Source of the DNA: Scybalocola_A sp900557175
GTDB lineage: Bacteria; Bacillota; Clostridia; Lachnospirales; Lachnospiraceae
NCBI GenBank assembly: GCA_937890745.1
Contig: CALADH010000090.1
Span: 21,273 to 85,272 of the forward strand
Length of the DNA: 64,000 nucleotides
Reading direction: 5' to 3'
The translations under genes were made by a program, and so were the position numbers. This document shows positions 1 through 8,586 of this stretch, in pieces. Numbering within the stretch: position 1 is the first letter of the stretch; each line of letters begins with the position of its first letter. Below the pieces are notes generated by a model that had not been told where the DNA came from, ran no database searches, and worked only from the letters and a program-made list of their open reading frames with translations.

Positions 1-49
1 GTGCGGCAGCGGCAAAAAATATAAGCAGTGCTGCGGACGTCTTAAATAA
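1..49 (+). CDS. secA: SecA, C-terminal end (partial)
   Basis: Only the last 15 codons are in the window, starting with a codon at position 2 and ending with TAA at 47-49. They read CGSGKKYKQCCGRLK, which is the SEC-C zinc-binding tail typical of the preprotein translocase ATPase SecA, which binds zinc and the SecB chaperone or ribosomes. The gene lies directly before prfB, the usual secA-prfB order in many Firmicutes, and this supports the call. Other proteins also carry a SEC-C tail, so the name rests on the motif plus the neighbour. Confidence 0.75.
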   Translation, partial: CGSGKKYKQCCGRLK

Positions 50-117
50 GGCGGCCGGGTAAAAATAAAAGTGTGCTTCGCACGTGCGCACGGTCATTGT
101 ATGCGGATAAAATACAT

Positions 118-147
118 TTGGCCGCGCGTGCAGTGCGTGTTTATAAA
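118..147 (+). promoter_or_regulatory. candidate sigma-A promoter of prfB
   Basis: A TTGGCC -35 box at 118-123 is followed after 18 bases by a TATAAA -10 box at 142-147, about 27 bases before the GTG start of prfB. It lies in the secA-prfB gap. The -35 box is only a partial match, so readthrough from secA is also possible. Confidence 0.4.
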
Positions 148-173
148 ATTTATGATGGAAAGAGGTGACCTTT

Positions 174-1296
174 GTGGTTGAATTAGACCAGTTTAAATTC
201 ACATTAAGTGGTTATGAAACACCATTAAAGGAAGTGAGGGATTCACTTTGACTTAGCGAATAAAGAAGCTAGGATTGGTGAATTACAAAATATGATGGAG
301 GAGCCGGGGTTCTGGGATGATGCAGATCGAAGCACCGGCTACATGAAGGAACTTAAAAACTTGAAGGACACTGTAGATGATTACAATAAGCTGCAGCAGG
401 CCTACGAGGATGTGGAGACACTCATTGAGATGGGCTATGAAGAAAATGATGAGAGCCTCATTCCTGAAATTCAGGAGCTTTTAGATGAGTTTGTTTCAGA
501 GTTTGATAACTTAAGAATTAAGACGCTGCTTTCCGGCGAGTATGACAATAACAATGCCATTCTCACACTTCACGCGGGCGCCGGCGGCACAGAAGCCTGT
601 GACTGGACGAGTATGCTTTTCAGAATGTATACGCGCTGGGCAGATAAGAAAGGCTTTACGACAGAAGTGCTTGACTATCTTGACGGCGATGAAGCCGGTA
701 TCAAGAGTGTCACTGTGCAGATTAACGGTGAGAATGCCTACGGCTATTTAAAATCAGAAAAGGGTGTGCACCGTCTTGTGCGTATTTCGCCGTTTAACGC
801 GAACGGCAAGCGTCAGACATCTTTCTCATCCTGTGAAGTGATGCCGGATATTGAGGACGATATCGACATCGAAATTAATGAGGATGATTTAAGAATTGAT
901 ACGTACCGTTCAAGCGGCGCCGGCGGACAGCATATCAACAAGACGTCTTCAGCTGTGCGTATTACGCATATCCCGACAAATATTGTTGTCCAGTGCCAGA
1001 ATGAGCGTTCCCAGTTCCAAAACAAGGACAAGGCAATGCAGATGTTAAAGGCAAAGCTGTATTTATTAAAACAGCAGGAAAATATGGAAAAGCTTTCCGA
1101 TATCCGCGGCGAGGTGTCAGAAAATGGCTTCGGCAGTCAGATACGTTCATATGTCATGCAGCCGTATAAGCTGATTAAAGACCACCGCACAAATATGGAA
1201 ATCGGTAATGTGGAAAGTGTTATGGACGGCGGCATTGATCCGTTTATTAACGCTTACCTGAAGTGGCAGAGCCTCGGTCAGAAAACAGAAGAATAA
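174..1296 (+). CDS. prfB: peptide chain release factor 2 (RF2), with programmed +1 frameshift
   Basis: RF2 recognises UGA and UAA stop codons and triggers peptide release at the ribosome. Translation starts at GTG 174, preceded by GAAAGAGGTGA, and runs 25 codons to an in-frame TGA at 249-251. A +1 shift on CTT TGA C joins it to the frame that ends at 1296; the coding parts are 174-248 and 250-1296. The classic slip site is preceded by an internal Shine-Dalgarno-like AGGG at 237-240. The main frame holds the GGQ peptidyl-release motif in the context SGAGGQHINKT and an SPF tripeptide in RISPFNANG, consistent with RF2. The total is about 373 residues, normal for the family. Starting at the ATG at 292 would miss the N-terminus. 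Low RF2 raises frameshifting, giving autoregulation as in other bacteria. Confidence 0.96.
247..252 (+). promoter_or_regulatory. prfB: RF2 programmed frameshift site
   Basis: TTTGAC within CTT TGA C: the ribosome pauses at the weak TGA stop and slips one base forward, reading GAC. An AGGG element five bases upstream of CTT acts as the stimulatory Shine-Dalgarno-like sequence. In Escherichia coli the spacing is three bases. Confidence 0.92.
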
Positions 1297-1348
1297 AAAA
1301 TGCGGACACTTGCACATTTTTGTGCAAGGACAGTCTGCACATTATAAG

Positions 1349-1389
1349 ATCCATATGCGGGCATATGAAATGTCTGCATATGGATTTTT
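1349..1389 (+). terminator. rho-independent terminator after prfB
   Basis: A 10-bp perfect stem (ATCCATATGC at 1349-1358 and GCATATGGAT at 1376-1385) runs directly into a T run. A second hairpin, CTTGCACA-TTTT-TGTGCAAG at 1309-1328, lies just upstream. Nothing coding is supported between 1390 and 1588. Confidence 0.8.
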
Positions 1390-1588
1390 CATTTCATGGG
1401 AAAATCCTCTGGGCAGATGCGCGCGATGGACACAGGAAGGCTACTTTTAAGGCTCATTTGTCGAATGGTGTCGAAAAGTTGTGGGTGAAAATCAAAACTG
1501 GGGGCTATGCAAAAAACGTGTGTGTAGTAAAATAAAAATAAGAAAGATACTTGCTATGCACAAAATCATCATAATATGCTCAAAAAGT

Positions 1589-1609
1589 GTAACATTAGAT
1601 GTAACATAT
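1589..1609 (+). promoter_or_regulatory. putative operator (paired GTAACA repeat) before the HTH regulator
   Basis: GTAACA, five bases, then TGTAACATAT. The same arrangement with the same five-base gap recurs at 3163-3183 upstream of the protease gene. The repeat period is 12 bp. It abuts the -35 box of the candidate promoter at 1609-1637, a position typical for an activator or autoregulator. Confidence 0.55.
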
Positions 1610-1637
1610 TGCCTAAAAATATTATACCAGTTAGAAT
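1609..1637 (+). promoter_or_regulatory. candidate promoter of the HTH regulator
   Basis: TTGCCT at 1609-1614, a 17-base spacer, then TAGAAT at 1632-1637. The start codon is 55 bases further on. The -35 box overlaps the last base of the paired GTAACA repeat. Confidence 0.5.
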
Positions 1638-1692
1638 GGTAGCATATGTCTTTAAAAATAGGGTATATAAAAACTGATGAGGAGAGATTGTT

Positions 1693-3147
1693 ATGTCAAA
1701 ATTTTCTGAACATTTAGATCAGTCTATCATTAATTCAGGAATGACAGAAAGCCAGCTGGCAAAGCTGAGCGGCTTTACGAGGAGTTACATTGCATTGATG
1801 AAAAGCGGGCGCAGGGTACCGCCCGACAGAATAAAGATGGGTAAACTTATTGAAGCTCTTAACCTTTCACCACATGAACACGATGAAATCTGGTCAGAAT
1901 ATATGCGTGCAAGATTGGGAGAAGACACCTATAAAATAGATAACTCGATTGTGGAATTTATACAAAGTTTTAATCAGATATCAACTCTTAACATCAAATC
2001 TTACTTTAATCATGAGATTCCTGAAATCAGTACAATCACAAACCGGATGGATCTGGAATATTTTTTAAAAGTCGTCTGCGAAAATGAAAGTAAAAAGGCA
2101 GATGGGTTTTTACATATGATGATTCAGAACGATACGTCAGGGCTGACGAATTTTATTTACGGTATGCTGGATAATAACAGTCATTTAAAAGTAGAACATA
2201 TTTTGTGCATGGATAGTGTCAAAGACAGCAGCAGCGGTCAGATTATATATAATATAGAACTTCTCAAAAATCTTATGCCGCTGGCACTTTCAGATTACAG
2301 CAAAAATTATGAAGTGTTTTATTATTATGGCTCTATTGTTGAACATTCAGGAATGACATCGCTGATGCCTTTTGTCATTATTACAAGCGGTTATGTTGTC
2401 TTAGTTTCAGAAGAAACAGACGCTGCGATTGTTTTAAATTGCAAAGAAATATGTATGATGTATGAAACAAGATTTCAGAGACAGAAGCAGAAGTGCAAGC
2501 CTTTATTTTCACGTCTGAATGATTATGAGGATTTAAGCGACAGTTATGCCCAGGCACATTTCACAGGCGATAAGATGTACTTTTTCTCGGATCAGCCGTG
2601 TTTTGGCATTTTTGATATTGCAGCGCTTGCAAGGAAGTATTATTGCCTTGAAGATAAGCGGGTTTTAAAAACACTCGAAGAATTAAATAAGAGAAATTAT
2701 ATCTTTTGTGAAAAACATAATTTTTCGATGACCGCGTACTGTACGGAGAGCGGTATACGCCGTTTTATGGATACAGGCCGTGTCGATGAAATTGCGAAAG
2801 AGCTTTACAGACCAATCGAACCAAAGGATAGGATCGATATGCTCACAATGCTTGTAGACAGCATTAAAAATAAAAAATATACACTCAATCTTATTGATGA
2901 AAAGAAGTTTGATTATCCGCGGATGCTGTTTTTAAGCGGCAGCAGTATTTTTAATGTGCGTATACAGATTTTATCTGAGCGGGCGAATGTACGGTTTATG
3001 CTAAATGAGGCAAGTCTTTCAAAAGCTGTCTATGATTTTTGTGCAAGATTCGGTGAGAGCAGTTATGTTTTGAACCGTGAAAAGAGCAGGGCTATTTTAG
3101 AAAAGCTGCTTGAGGAATATACAGAAAAGTTCTTCAAAATGTCATAA
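1693..3147 (+). CDS. HTH (XRE-like) transcriptional regulator of the T7SS locus, 484 aa
   Basis: The first roughly 60 residues form a helix-turn-helix of the XRE/Cro type: TESQLAKLSGF then RSYIALMKSGRR, followed by a third helix. The remaining 420 residues match no family I can name; they contain several possible mixed alpha/beta segments and no membrane helix. A GAGGAGAG ribosome binding site precedes ATG 1693. The gene stands alone in front of the protease-kinase-T7SS operon and on the same strand. Identical-layout GTAACA repeats occur in front of this gene and in front of the operon, so I infer it regulates itself and the locus. The large C-terminal part may sense a ligand or a partner protein. 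Confidence 0.72.
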   Translation: MSKFSEHLDQSIINSGMTESQLAKLSGFTRSYIALMKSGRRVPPDRIKMGKLIEALNLSPHEHDEIWSEYMRARLGEDTYKIDNSIVEFIQSFNQISTLNIKSYFNHEIPEISTITNRMDLEYFLKVVCENESKKADGFLHMMIQNDTSGLTNFIYGMLDNNSHLKVEHILCMDSVKDSSSGQIIYNIELLKNLMPLALSDYSKNYEVFYYYGSIVEHSGMTSLMPFVIITSGYVVLVSEETDAAIVLNCKEICMMYETRFQRQKQKCKPLFSRLNDYEDLSDSYAQAHFTGDKMYFFSDQPCFGIFDIAALARKYYCLEDKRVLKTLEELNKRNYIFCEKHNFSMTAYCTESGIRRFMDTGRVDEIAKELYRPIEPKDRIDMLTMLVDSIKNKKYTLNLIDEKKFDYPRMLFLSGSSIFNVRIQILSERANVRFMLNEASLSKAVYDFCARFGESSYVLNREKSRAILEKLLEEYTEKFFKMS

Positions 3148-3162
3148 AAACGGCAGAAACAA

Positions 3163-3183
3163 GTAACAGTTGTTGTAACATAT
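3163..3183 (+). promoter_or_regulatory. putative operator (paired GTAACA repeat) before the protease-kinase operon
   Basis: GTAACA at 3163-3168, five bases, then TGTAACATAT at 3174-3183, the same layout as 1589-1609. Two nearby promoter readings are possible. TTGTTG-N16-TATATA (3170-3197) overlaps the repeat. TCGACA-N17-TAAAGT (3204-3232) lies downstream of it. Confidence 0.55.
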
Positions 3184-3203
3184 GCGGGCTGTATATACAT
3201 TTT

Positions 3204-3232
3204 TCGACAAAATGATAAAATTATTCTAAAGT
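3204..3232 (+). promoter_or_regulatory. candidate promoter of the protease-kinase operon
   Basis: TCGACA at 3204-3209, a 17-base spacer and TAAAGT at 3227-3232, followed by an AGGAGG ribosome binding site and ATG 3256. It is a fair but not perfect match to the vegetative consensus. Confidence 0.4.
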
Positions 3233-3255
3233 TTATATTTAGGAGGAATTAATAA

Positions 3256-5031
3256 ATGAAAAATGTTATGAAAAAACGCACAGTAATGGCGCTTATTTTA
3301 ACGTTCTGCCTTGCGTTATCTGGGATGTTTGTGCCATTCAGGACGGCACTGGCAGCAGAAGGAACAAATGAAAAAGTTTTAGAAGACAGAAAAGGTGTTC
3401 TTCAGGTAGCGATGTATATTAAGGCGGATGACAAAGATCTTGGCTTTATGACGATTGGCACAGGTTTTCTTGTCGGTGACGCCGAAGGGGCGCAGCATGT
3501 TATTACAAATCATCATGTTGCACATGCCTACACGCCGGAGCAAATGAAAGAATATCTTATAGCTTCAGAAACACCGGGTGTTACAGCAGATTCAAAAATA
3601 GCACTTGATCTGAGAATTATTGTGAAGCGTGACGTTTTAGTTAAGGCGACAATTGTCAATGAAAGTGAAGCAGCAGATTTTGCCATTCTTAAGATGGAAC
3701 AGCCGATTTATGACAGAACACCACTCATACTTGCAGACAGCAGTCAGGTTGCGACGACACAGGAAGTTTATGCTTTAGGTTTTCCGGGCATTGTTCAGGA
3801 TATTCAAAATGACAGAATTTATACAGCAGATGATGTGACGGTGACGAGCGGTACTGTGGCAAAGACAACGGATGTACAGCTTTCTACATCGCCGATCGCA
3901 TGCATCACACATACAGCTCAGATAACTTTCGGCAATTCAGGCGGACCGCTTGTAGACCGTGAAGGCCGTGTCATCGGTATTAATACAACAATGAGCAATG
4001 AAAATGGCAACAATGATTATTTTTATTCAACACAGATTAATGAAGTCAAGGAAGTGCTCGACGCCCTTGGTATTCCGTATACATCAGATGAAGCGGCAGT
4101 GCAGATGCCGGATACAACAGCGCCTGAGAGTGAAGCGCCGGAGTCTGAAAGTATGATGACAGAGAGCGATACAGCTGCAGAATCAGAGGATAACAGTGCG
4201 CTTCTTGCAGAGCTTGAGATGGCTGTTAAGGATGCAAAAGAAGTTGTGCTTGACGATATGACCGAAGACAGTGCAGCGAATTTTAAAGCAGCCATCAGTG
4301 CTGCGGAGGCAACATTAAATAATGACAGTGCAGATGAAGAAGAAATCAGTGACGCTATCAGGGAGCTTGACACAGCAAAGAAGGGGCTTGTGGAAGCTTC
4401 GGGAATGAATGTAACAATGATGATTATTATCGCAGCAGCGGCAATCGTTTTGATCATTATTATCGTTCTTGTCATTGTTTTTGTATCAAAGAGCAAGAAG
4501 AAAAAAGCACAGGCAGAGGAAGCCCAGAGAGCGGCGAGAATGCAGCAGCAGCGCCGTATGCAGCCGCAGCAGCCTCAGAATGGATGGAATGCACAGCATG
4601 GTGCACCTGTACCTCCGAGACAGAATCAAAACCCTCAGCCGCGTCCGGTATATGCACAAAATGACGGCGCCGGTGAGACAAGTGTTTTAAGTGACGGTTC
4701 CAATGAGACAACAGTTCTTGGCGGTCAGAATATTCCGCGCGCAGCGCTTATCCGCAGTAAAAATGGCGAGAGCATTACAGTGACAAAGGCTATTTTTAAG
4801 ATCGGCAAGGAACGCAGAAAGGTTGACTACTGTATTTCAGATAATACAAACGTGAGCCGTACACATGCGGATATTATTTTCCGCGACGGCAGTTTTTATA
4901 TCATTGACAATGGAACGACAAATGGAACGACAGTCAATGGTGTGTCGATTGCGGGCGGACAGCCTAGAAAAATTGAAAACAACGATATTATTGTCATGGC
5001 GGATGAAAAATTCCAGTTTAAACTTATGTAG
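3256..5031 (+). CDS. membrane-anchored HtrA-like serine protease with cytosolic FHA domain, 591 aa
   Basis: Residues 1-33 are a signal peptide ending in TALAAEG. The trypsin-like S1C domain follows, with His in NHHV (about 87), Asp in AADFAIL (141) and Ser in GNSGGP (228). A helical acidic region of about 70 residues comes next. A transmembrane helix at about 384-411 is followed by a basic stop (KSKKKK), a Gln/Pro-rich linker, and an FHA domain at about 500-591 with conserved GK, SRTHA and NGTTVNG elements. The protease faces outside and the FHA domain inside. Just before the FHA domain lies ETSVL (474-478) and ETTVL (484-488), resembling phosphothreonine FHA ligands. There is no PDZ domain, unlike classic HtrA. 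It heads an operon with a phosphatase and a kinase, so its FHA probably reads phosphorylation by them. Confidence 0.9.
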   Translation: MKNVMKKRTVMALILTFCLALSGMFVPFRTALAAEGTNEKVLEDRKGVLQVAMYIKADDKDLGFMTIGTGFLVGDAEGAQHVITNHHVAHAYTPEQMKEYLIASETPGVTADSKIALDLRIIVKRDVLVKATIVNESEAADFAILKMEQPIYDRTPLILADSSQVATTQEVYALGFPGIVQDIQNDRIYTADDVTVTSGTVAKTTDVQLSTSPIACITHTAQITFGNSGGPLVDREGRVIGINTTMSNENGNNDYFYSTQINEVKEVLDALGIPYTSDEAAVQMPDTTAPESEAPESESMMTESDTAAESEDNSALLAELEMAVKDAKEVVLDDMTEDSAANFKAAISAAEATLNNDSADEEEISDAIRELDTAKKGLVEASGMNVTMMIIIAAAAIVLIIIIVLVIVFVSKSKKKKAQAEEAQRAARMQQQRRMQPQQPQNGWNAQHGAPVPPRQNQNPQPRPVYAQNDGAGETSVLSDGSNETTVLGGQNIPRAALIRSKNGESITVTKAIFKIGKERRKVDYCISDNTNVSRTHADIIFRDGSFYIIDNGTTNGTTVNGVSIAGGQPRKIENNDIIVMADEKFQFKLM

Positions 5032-5045
5032 CAGGTGATGAAAGT

Positions 5046-5825
5046 ATGAATTTTATGATTGCGGCATATAGTGACGTAGGAATAAAAAAGCATACAAATC
5101 AGGACGCCCTTCTCATTAAAACAGCACAGACAAATCTCGGAAAGGTTTGTCTGTGTGTTGTCTGTGATGGTATGGGTGGTTTGTCAAACGGGGAGCTTGC
5201 AAGTGCAACTGTCATTCGGGAGATGGAAAGATGGTTTGAACATATATTTCCGGAAAATATTGAGCGGGGCTTTGATGCCGGAGAGCTGAAGCTGCAGTGG
5301 GACAATATTGTACTGGAACAGAATATAAAGCTGGGCAAATATGCCGCGGCACGAGGTATCCGCATGGGTACGACTGTGGCGGCAATTCTGATTGTAGGCG
5401 GCAAATACTATATTATGAATGTCGGCGATTCGAGAGTTTATATGCTGACAGACCGTTTGGTGTTATTAACAAAAGATCAAACGTTTGTTCAGTATGAGAT
5501 GGACAGCGGACGGATGACGCCAGAGGAGGCGGCAGTGCATCCGCAGCGCAATGTCCTTTTACAGTGTGTCGGTGCGTCGGACAGTGTGACGCCTGATTTT
5601 TTTACCGGGGATGCCATGGAAAATACAGTTTTTATGCTTTGCAGCGATGGTTTCCGTCATGTCATCACGGAACAGGAGATTTATGAAAAATTAAATCCTT
5701 ATGTGCTTACGGATGAAAGACAGATGCGGGATAATGCGGCATGGCTTACAGAACTTAATAAGCAGCGCATGGAAGTCGATAATATTTCGGCGGCGCTTGT
5801 GAAGATATGTCAGGAGGCGGGCTGA
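5046..5825 (+). CDS. PP2C-family Ser/Thr protein phosphatase
   Basis: A cytosolic metal-dependent phosphatase of the PrpC/Stp type, 259 residues, the usual length. The visible motifs are the N-terminal SDVG..K.NQDA, the metal-binding VCDGMGG at about 38-44, GTT, NVGDSRVY, LCSDGF and the terminal DNIS. It is expected to remove phosphate from Thr residues placed by the adjacent kinase. An AGGTGA ribosome binding site lies upstream. Its stop overlaps the start of the kinase gene, showing translational coupling of the phosphatase-kinase pair, the usual arrangement in Firmicutes. The pair here lies inside a secretion locus rather than near the ribosome-assembly genes. Confidence 0.94.
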   Translation: MNFMIAAYSDVGIKKHTNQDALLIKTAQTNLGKVCLCVVCDGMGGLSNGELASATVIREMERWFEHIFPENIERGFDAGELKLQWDNIVLEQNIKLGKYAAARGIRMGTTVAAILIVGGKYYIMNVGDSRVYMLTDRLVLLTKDQTFVQYEMDSGRMTPEEAAVHPQRNVLLQCVGASDSVTPDFFTGDAMENTVFMLCSDGFRHVITEQEIYEKLNPYVLTDERQMRDNAAWLTELNKQRMEVDNISAALVKICQEAG

Positions 5826-7630
5826 TGATACAGATAGGTTCACTTGTTGACGGTAAGTATAAGGTGCTTGGAAAAATCGGTCAGGGCGGGATGAGCGTCG
5901 TTTATTTGGCGCTCAATGAAAGAGCCAATAAAACATGGGCGATTAAAGAAGTGCGTAAAGACGGTGTCCAGGATTTTGCAACGGTGCGGCAGGGCCTTAT
6001 TGCTGAGACAAATATTTTAAAAGGATTGAATCATAAATATTTGCCGAGCATTGTTGATGTGATTGATGACGGCGAATCTTTTCTTATTGTTATGGACTAT
6101 ATTCAGGGAAAATCCCTGAAGGAAATATTGAAAGAAACGATGGCTTCGGAAGGACTTCCGATTGGCGTGGAAGATGTCGTTGCGTGGGGAAAGCAGCTGT
6201 GCGATGTTCTTTATTATTTACATACGCGGCCGGATCCTATTATTTACAGAGATATGAAGCCGGCCAATGTTATGCTTAAGCCGGATGGGGAAATTTCTTT
6301 AATTGATTTTGGTACAGCACGGGTTTTTAAGACAGGTAATTCAGAGGATACGGTATGCCTTGGAACACCGGGATATGCGGCGCCTGAACAGTATGGCGGC
6401 AACGGTCAGACAAGAGCGCAGACGGATATTTATTGCCTTGGTGCGACGATGCATCATTTGATTACAGGGCGCGATCCGGCGGCAACGCCTTTTAATTTCC
6501 CGCCGATTACACAGTGCCGTCCGACACTTATTGACGAGACGCCGAGAGAGTTAAGAAATATGCTCCTCGGACTTGAAATTATTATCAAAAAGTGCACTCA
6601 GTATGAGATGAAAGACAGGTATCAGACGTGTGCCGAATTAAGATATGACTTAGATCATCCTGAAGAACTTGGACTTCCTTATAGAAAAAAATTGAGACAT
6701 AAGATGACTGCTTTTAGTGTATGTGCAGGGATGTCAGTGCTTTTAGGCGCCGGCGCGGTATTCGGAACGGTGATGGAAAGCGCCACTGAAAAAAGTGGTT
6801 ATGATTATTATATCAGTGAGGCGTCTGTAGCGTCTGCCTCTGAAAAGTTTGATTTGTATGAAAAAGCCATTGCCCTGAATCCGACAAGGGAAGATGCCTA
6901 TTTGTCTATTCTTGACACAATGCTTGAAGATAATGATTTTTCAACAGAGGATGATATAAGACTGACATCCATATTAAATTCACGCTATAACAACCGCGGA
7001 CAGGATAATAAAACGTATTTTCAGGCAAATAAAAGTGGTTATGTAGAGTTTTCTTATCAGCTTGGGCTTGCTTATTATTATTCCGTCGGCGGCAGCGGTG
7101 ACAAATCCTCGGCAGTCGGATGGTTTAATAATGTGACGGCAGCCGATATGTCGGAGCTTGATTTTGGTGAGAATAACAAGTATAAAGAAAGCTGGCAGGC
7201 GCGGGCAAAGATTCTCGGAAAGATAAGCAGCTATTATAAAAATAAGCTTGATATTACAAATCAGATGGGTGATGCGGAAGTTTCTTATCTTGATTATTGG
7301 AATGATCTGATGGCTTTGATGGACGACGGCGTAGCAGATAAGGACAATATTATTACAGAGCTGCGGCTGTACAATGAAATTGTTTATCAAATCTATACGA
7401 GAACATTGGAATTTAAAAATGAGGCAGGGCTGACCGAAAAAGACATGAATGAAGCATTGTCGGAAATTTCAAAACGGCTTGATCAGATGAACACGTCGGG
7501 CAATCAGCTTGCAAAGCAGCTTGTCAATGAAATCATGGAAAATATGGATCTTGCCGTAAAAAATATTGCAGCAACTTATGCCGCAGGCAGTTTTGATGCT
7601 GAAATTTCAGAACAGGAGGGCGGACAATGA
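5825..7630 (+). CDS. membrane Ser/Thr protein kinase 1 (Hanks type), 601 aa
   Basis: The start is set at ATG 5825, overlapping the phosphatase stop and placed 7 bases after AGGAGG; the upstream ATG at 5807 lacks such a site. The cytosolic kinase domain covers about residues 9-285, with a Gly loop GQGGMS (19-24), Lys41 in AIKEV, YRD (141-143) before MKPAN, DFG (161-163) and GTPGYAAPEQ. All catalytic residues are present. One transmembrane helix at about 296-318 is followed by an extracellular helical region of about 280 residues. There are no PASTA repeats, so it does not sense muropeptides in the usual PrkC way. The helical repeats suggest protein binding. Likely targets are the FHA-ligand motifs in neighbouring proteins. 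Confidence 0.93.
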   Translation: MIQIGSLVDGKYKVLGKIGQGGMSVVYLALNERANKTWAIKEVRKDGVQDFATVRQGLIAETNILKGLNHKYLPSIVDVIDDGESFLIVMDYIQGKSLKEILKETMASEGLPIGVEDVVAWGKQLCDVLYYLHTRPDPIIYRDMKPANVMLKPDGEISLIDFGTARVFKTGNSEDTVCLGTPGYAAPEQYGGNGQTRAQTDIYCLGATMHHLITGRDPAATPFNFPPITQCRPTLIDETPRELRNMLLGLEIIIKKCTQYEMKDRYQTCAELRYDLDHPEELGLPYRKKLRHKMTAFSVCAGMSVLLGAGAVFGTVMESATEKSGYDYYISEASVASASEKFDLYEKAIALNPTREDAYLSILDTMLEDNDFSTEDDIRLTSILNSRYNNRGQDNKTYFQANKSGYVEFSYQLGLAYYYSVGGSGDKSSAVGWFNNVTAADMSELDFGENNKYKESWQARAKILGKISSYYKNKLDITNQMGDAEVSYLDYWNDLMALMDDGVADKDNIITELRLYNEIVYQIYTRTLEFKNEAGLTEKDMNEALSEISKRLDQMNTSGNQLAKQLVNEIMENMDLAVKNIAATYAAGSFDAEISEQEGGQ

Positions 7631-8130
7631 GCACACAAAATTTTGAGCAGCTTATGAATTTGTACGGCAATATAAAAATAATATGCATCATTGGCGCCAG
7701 TCTTTTTCTGATTGCGGCGGTCATTCTCTTTTTTGTGTTAAAGATACCGTCTGTTTTTGGAGAACTGACAGGACGGACAGCCAAAAAAGCGATTGAGGAA
7801 ATGATCTCATCTGATCATTCGGGAAGTCTCGGCGCTTCAAGAAAAATCGGTGATGATGGTTTGAGACGTAAATCAAAGATTACCGGGATTCTCGGAACAG
7901 CAAAGCTTCGGCGCAAGCCTTCGGGCAGCACGGGAAATCTTGCGACGGAGAAGATGACAGAACGCACAGCCGCGCCGATAGGTGGCGGCACGGCTGTGAC
8001 GCAGAGTTATCCGGCAGAGCAAATCCCAGAACCGCCGCAGGAGACAACGGTTTTAAATCAGAAAGCCGGACGGGGCGGTTTTATCCTTGAAAAGAGTATT
8101 GTTATGATACATACGGACGAGGTGATGTGA
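7627..8130 (+). CDS. single-pass membrane protein with C-terminal ETTVL motif, 167 aa
   Basis: The start ATG overlaps the kinase stop (ATGA), so translation is coupled. One transmembrane helix lies at about residues 18-38, then a basic, low-complexity cytosolic region rich in Ser, Gly, Lys and Arg. I do not recognise a family. Near the C-terminus is QETTVLN (138-144), nearly identical to the NETTVLG motif of the protease at the head of the operon. Both resemble the phosphothreonine sites of GarA-type FHA ligands. I infer it is a kinase substrate that recruits one of the FHA proteins to the membrane. The position immediately after the kinase supports this. Confidence 0.65.
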   Translation: MSTQNFEQLMNLYGNIKIICIIGASLFLIAAVILFFVLKIPSVFGELTGRTAKKAIEEMISSDHSGSLGASRKIGDDGLRRKSKITGILGTAKLRRKPSGSTGNLATEKMTERTAAPIGGGTAVTQSYPAEQIPEPPQETTVLNQKAGRGGFILEKSIVMIHTDEVM

Positions 8131-8131
8131 G

Positions 8132-8578
8132 ATGAAGGTGAAAAAAACATTTTTATTAGCGGCAGTCTGCATGATGATTTCATCTCTGTCGGTACTGGGA
8201 ATGCCTTTTGTGGATTTTGAGTCGGGCGGTGCGGCAAAGCTTGCCGGATATGCCATGGGGCTTGTCTTTTGGCTGTTTTTAGCAGCGGGTTTTGTATTTT
8301 ACAGACTAACATATAAGACACTTGGAAAGTCAGTCCGTATTTCAGATAAAGAGCGGCCGGCAATATTGAAGTTTTTCAGTAACCGCCCGGCTATAGCGGC
8401 AGATGTCCTGCTCATTGTCAGTATAGTATGGAATGTATTTTCAGCAGCGGGGATGATAAAAATGCAATTACTGAATGCAGTGTTTGCTTCGCTTATATTT
8501 ATTGCTTTTCATATGCATTATATGCTCAATGGAAAAGCATTTGAATATATGATCAGAAACTTAAAAAAGGAGGACTAA
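8132..8578 (+). CDS. four-helix membrane protein of unknown function, 148 aa
   Basis: The gene starts 2 bases after the previous stop with GAGGTGATG as ribosome binding site. Hydrophobic segments at about 7-24, 36-58, 89-108 and 112-130 predict four membrane helices with short loops. The family is not recognised. Its place between the kinase genes and the giant surface protein suggests a membrane part of the same system. Confidence 0.6.
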   Translation: MKVKKTFLLAAVCMMISSLSVLGMPFVDFESGGAAKLAGYAMGLVFWLFLAAGFVFYRLTYKTLGKSVRISDKERPAILKFFSNRPAIAADVLLIVSIVWNVFSAAGMIKMQLLNAVFASLIFIAFHMHYMLNGKAFEYMIRNLKKED

Positions 8579-8586
8579 AGCATATT

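Noticed and set aside
1263..1535. Open frame of 90 codons overlapping the end of prfB
   Set aside because: It runs through the prfB terminator hairpins, has no ribosome binding site and reads like random sequence.
4023..4496. Minus-strand frame of 157 codons inside the protease gene
   Set aside because: It mirrors the acidic and hydrophobic part of the protease gene, has no ribosome binding site and no homology I recognise.
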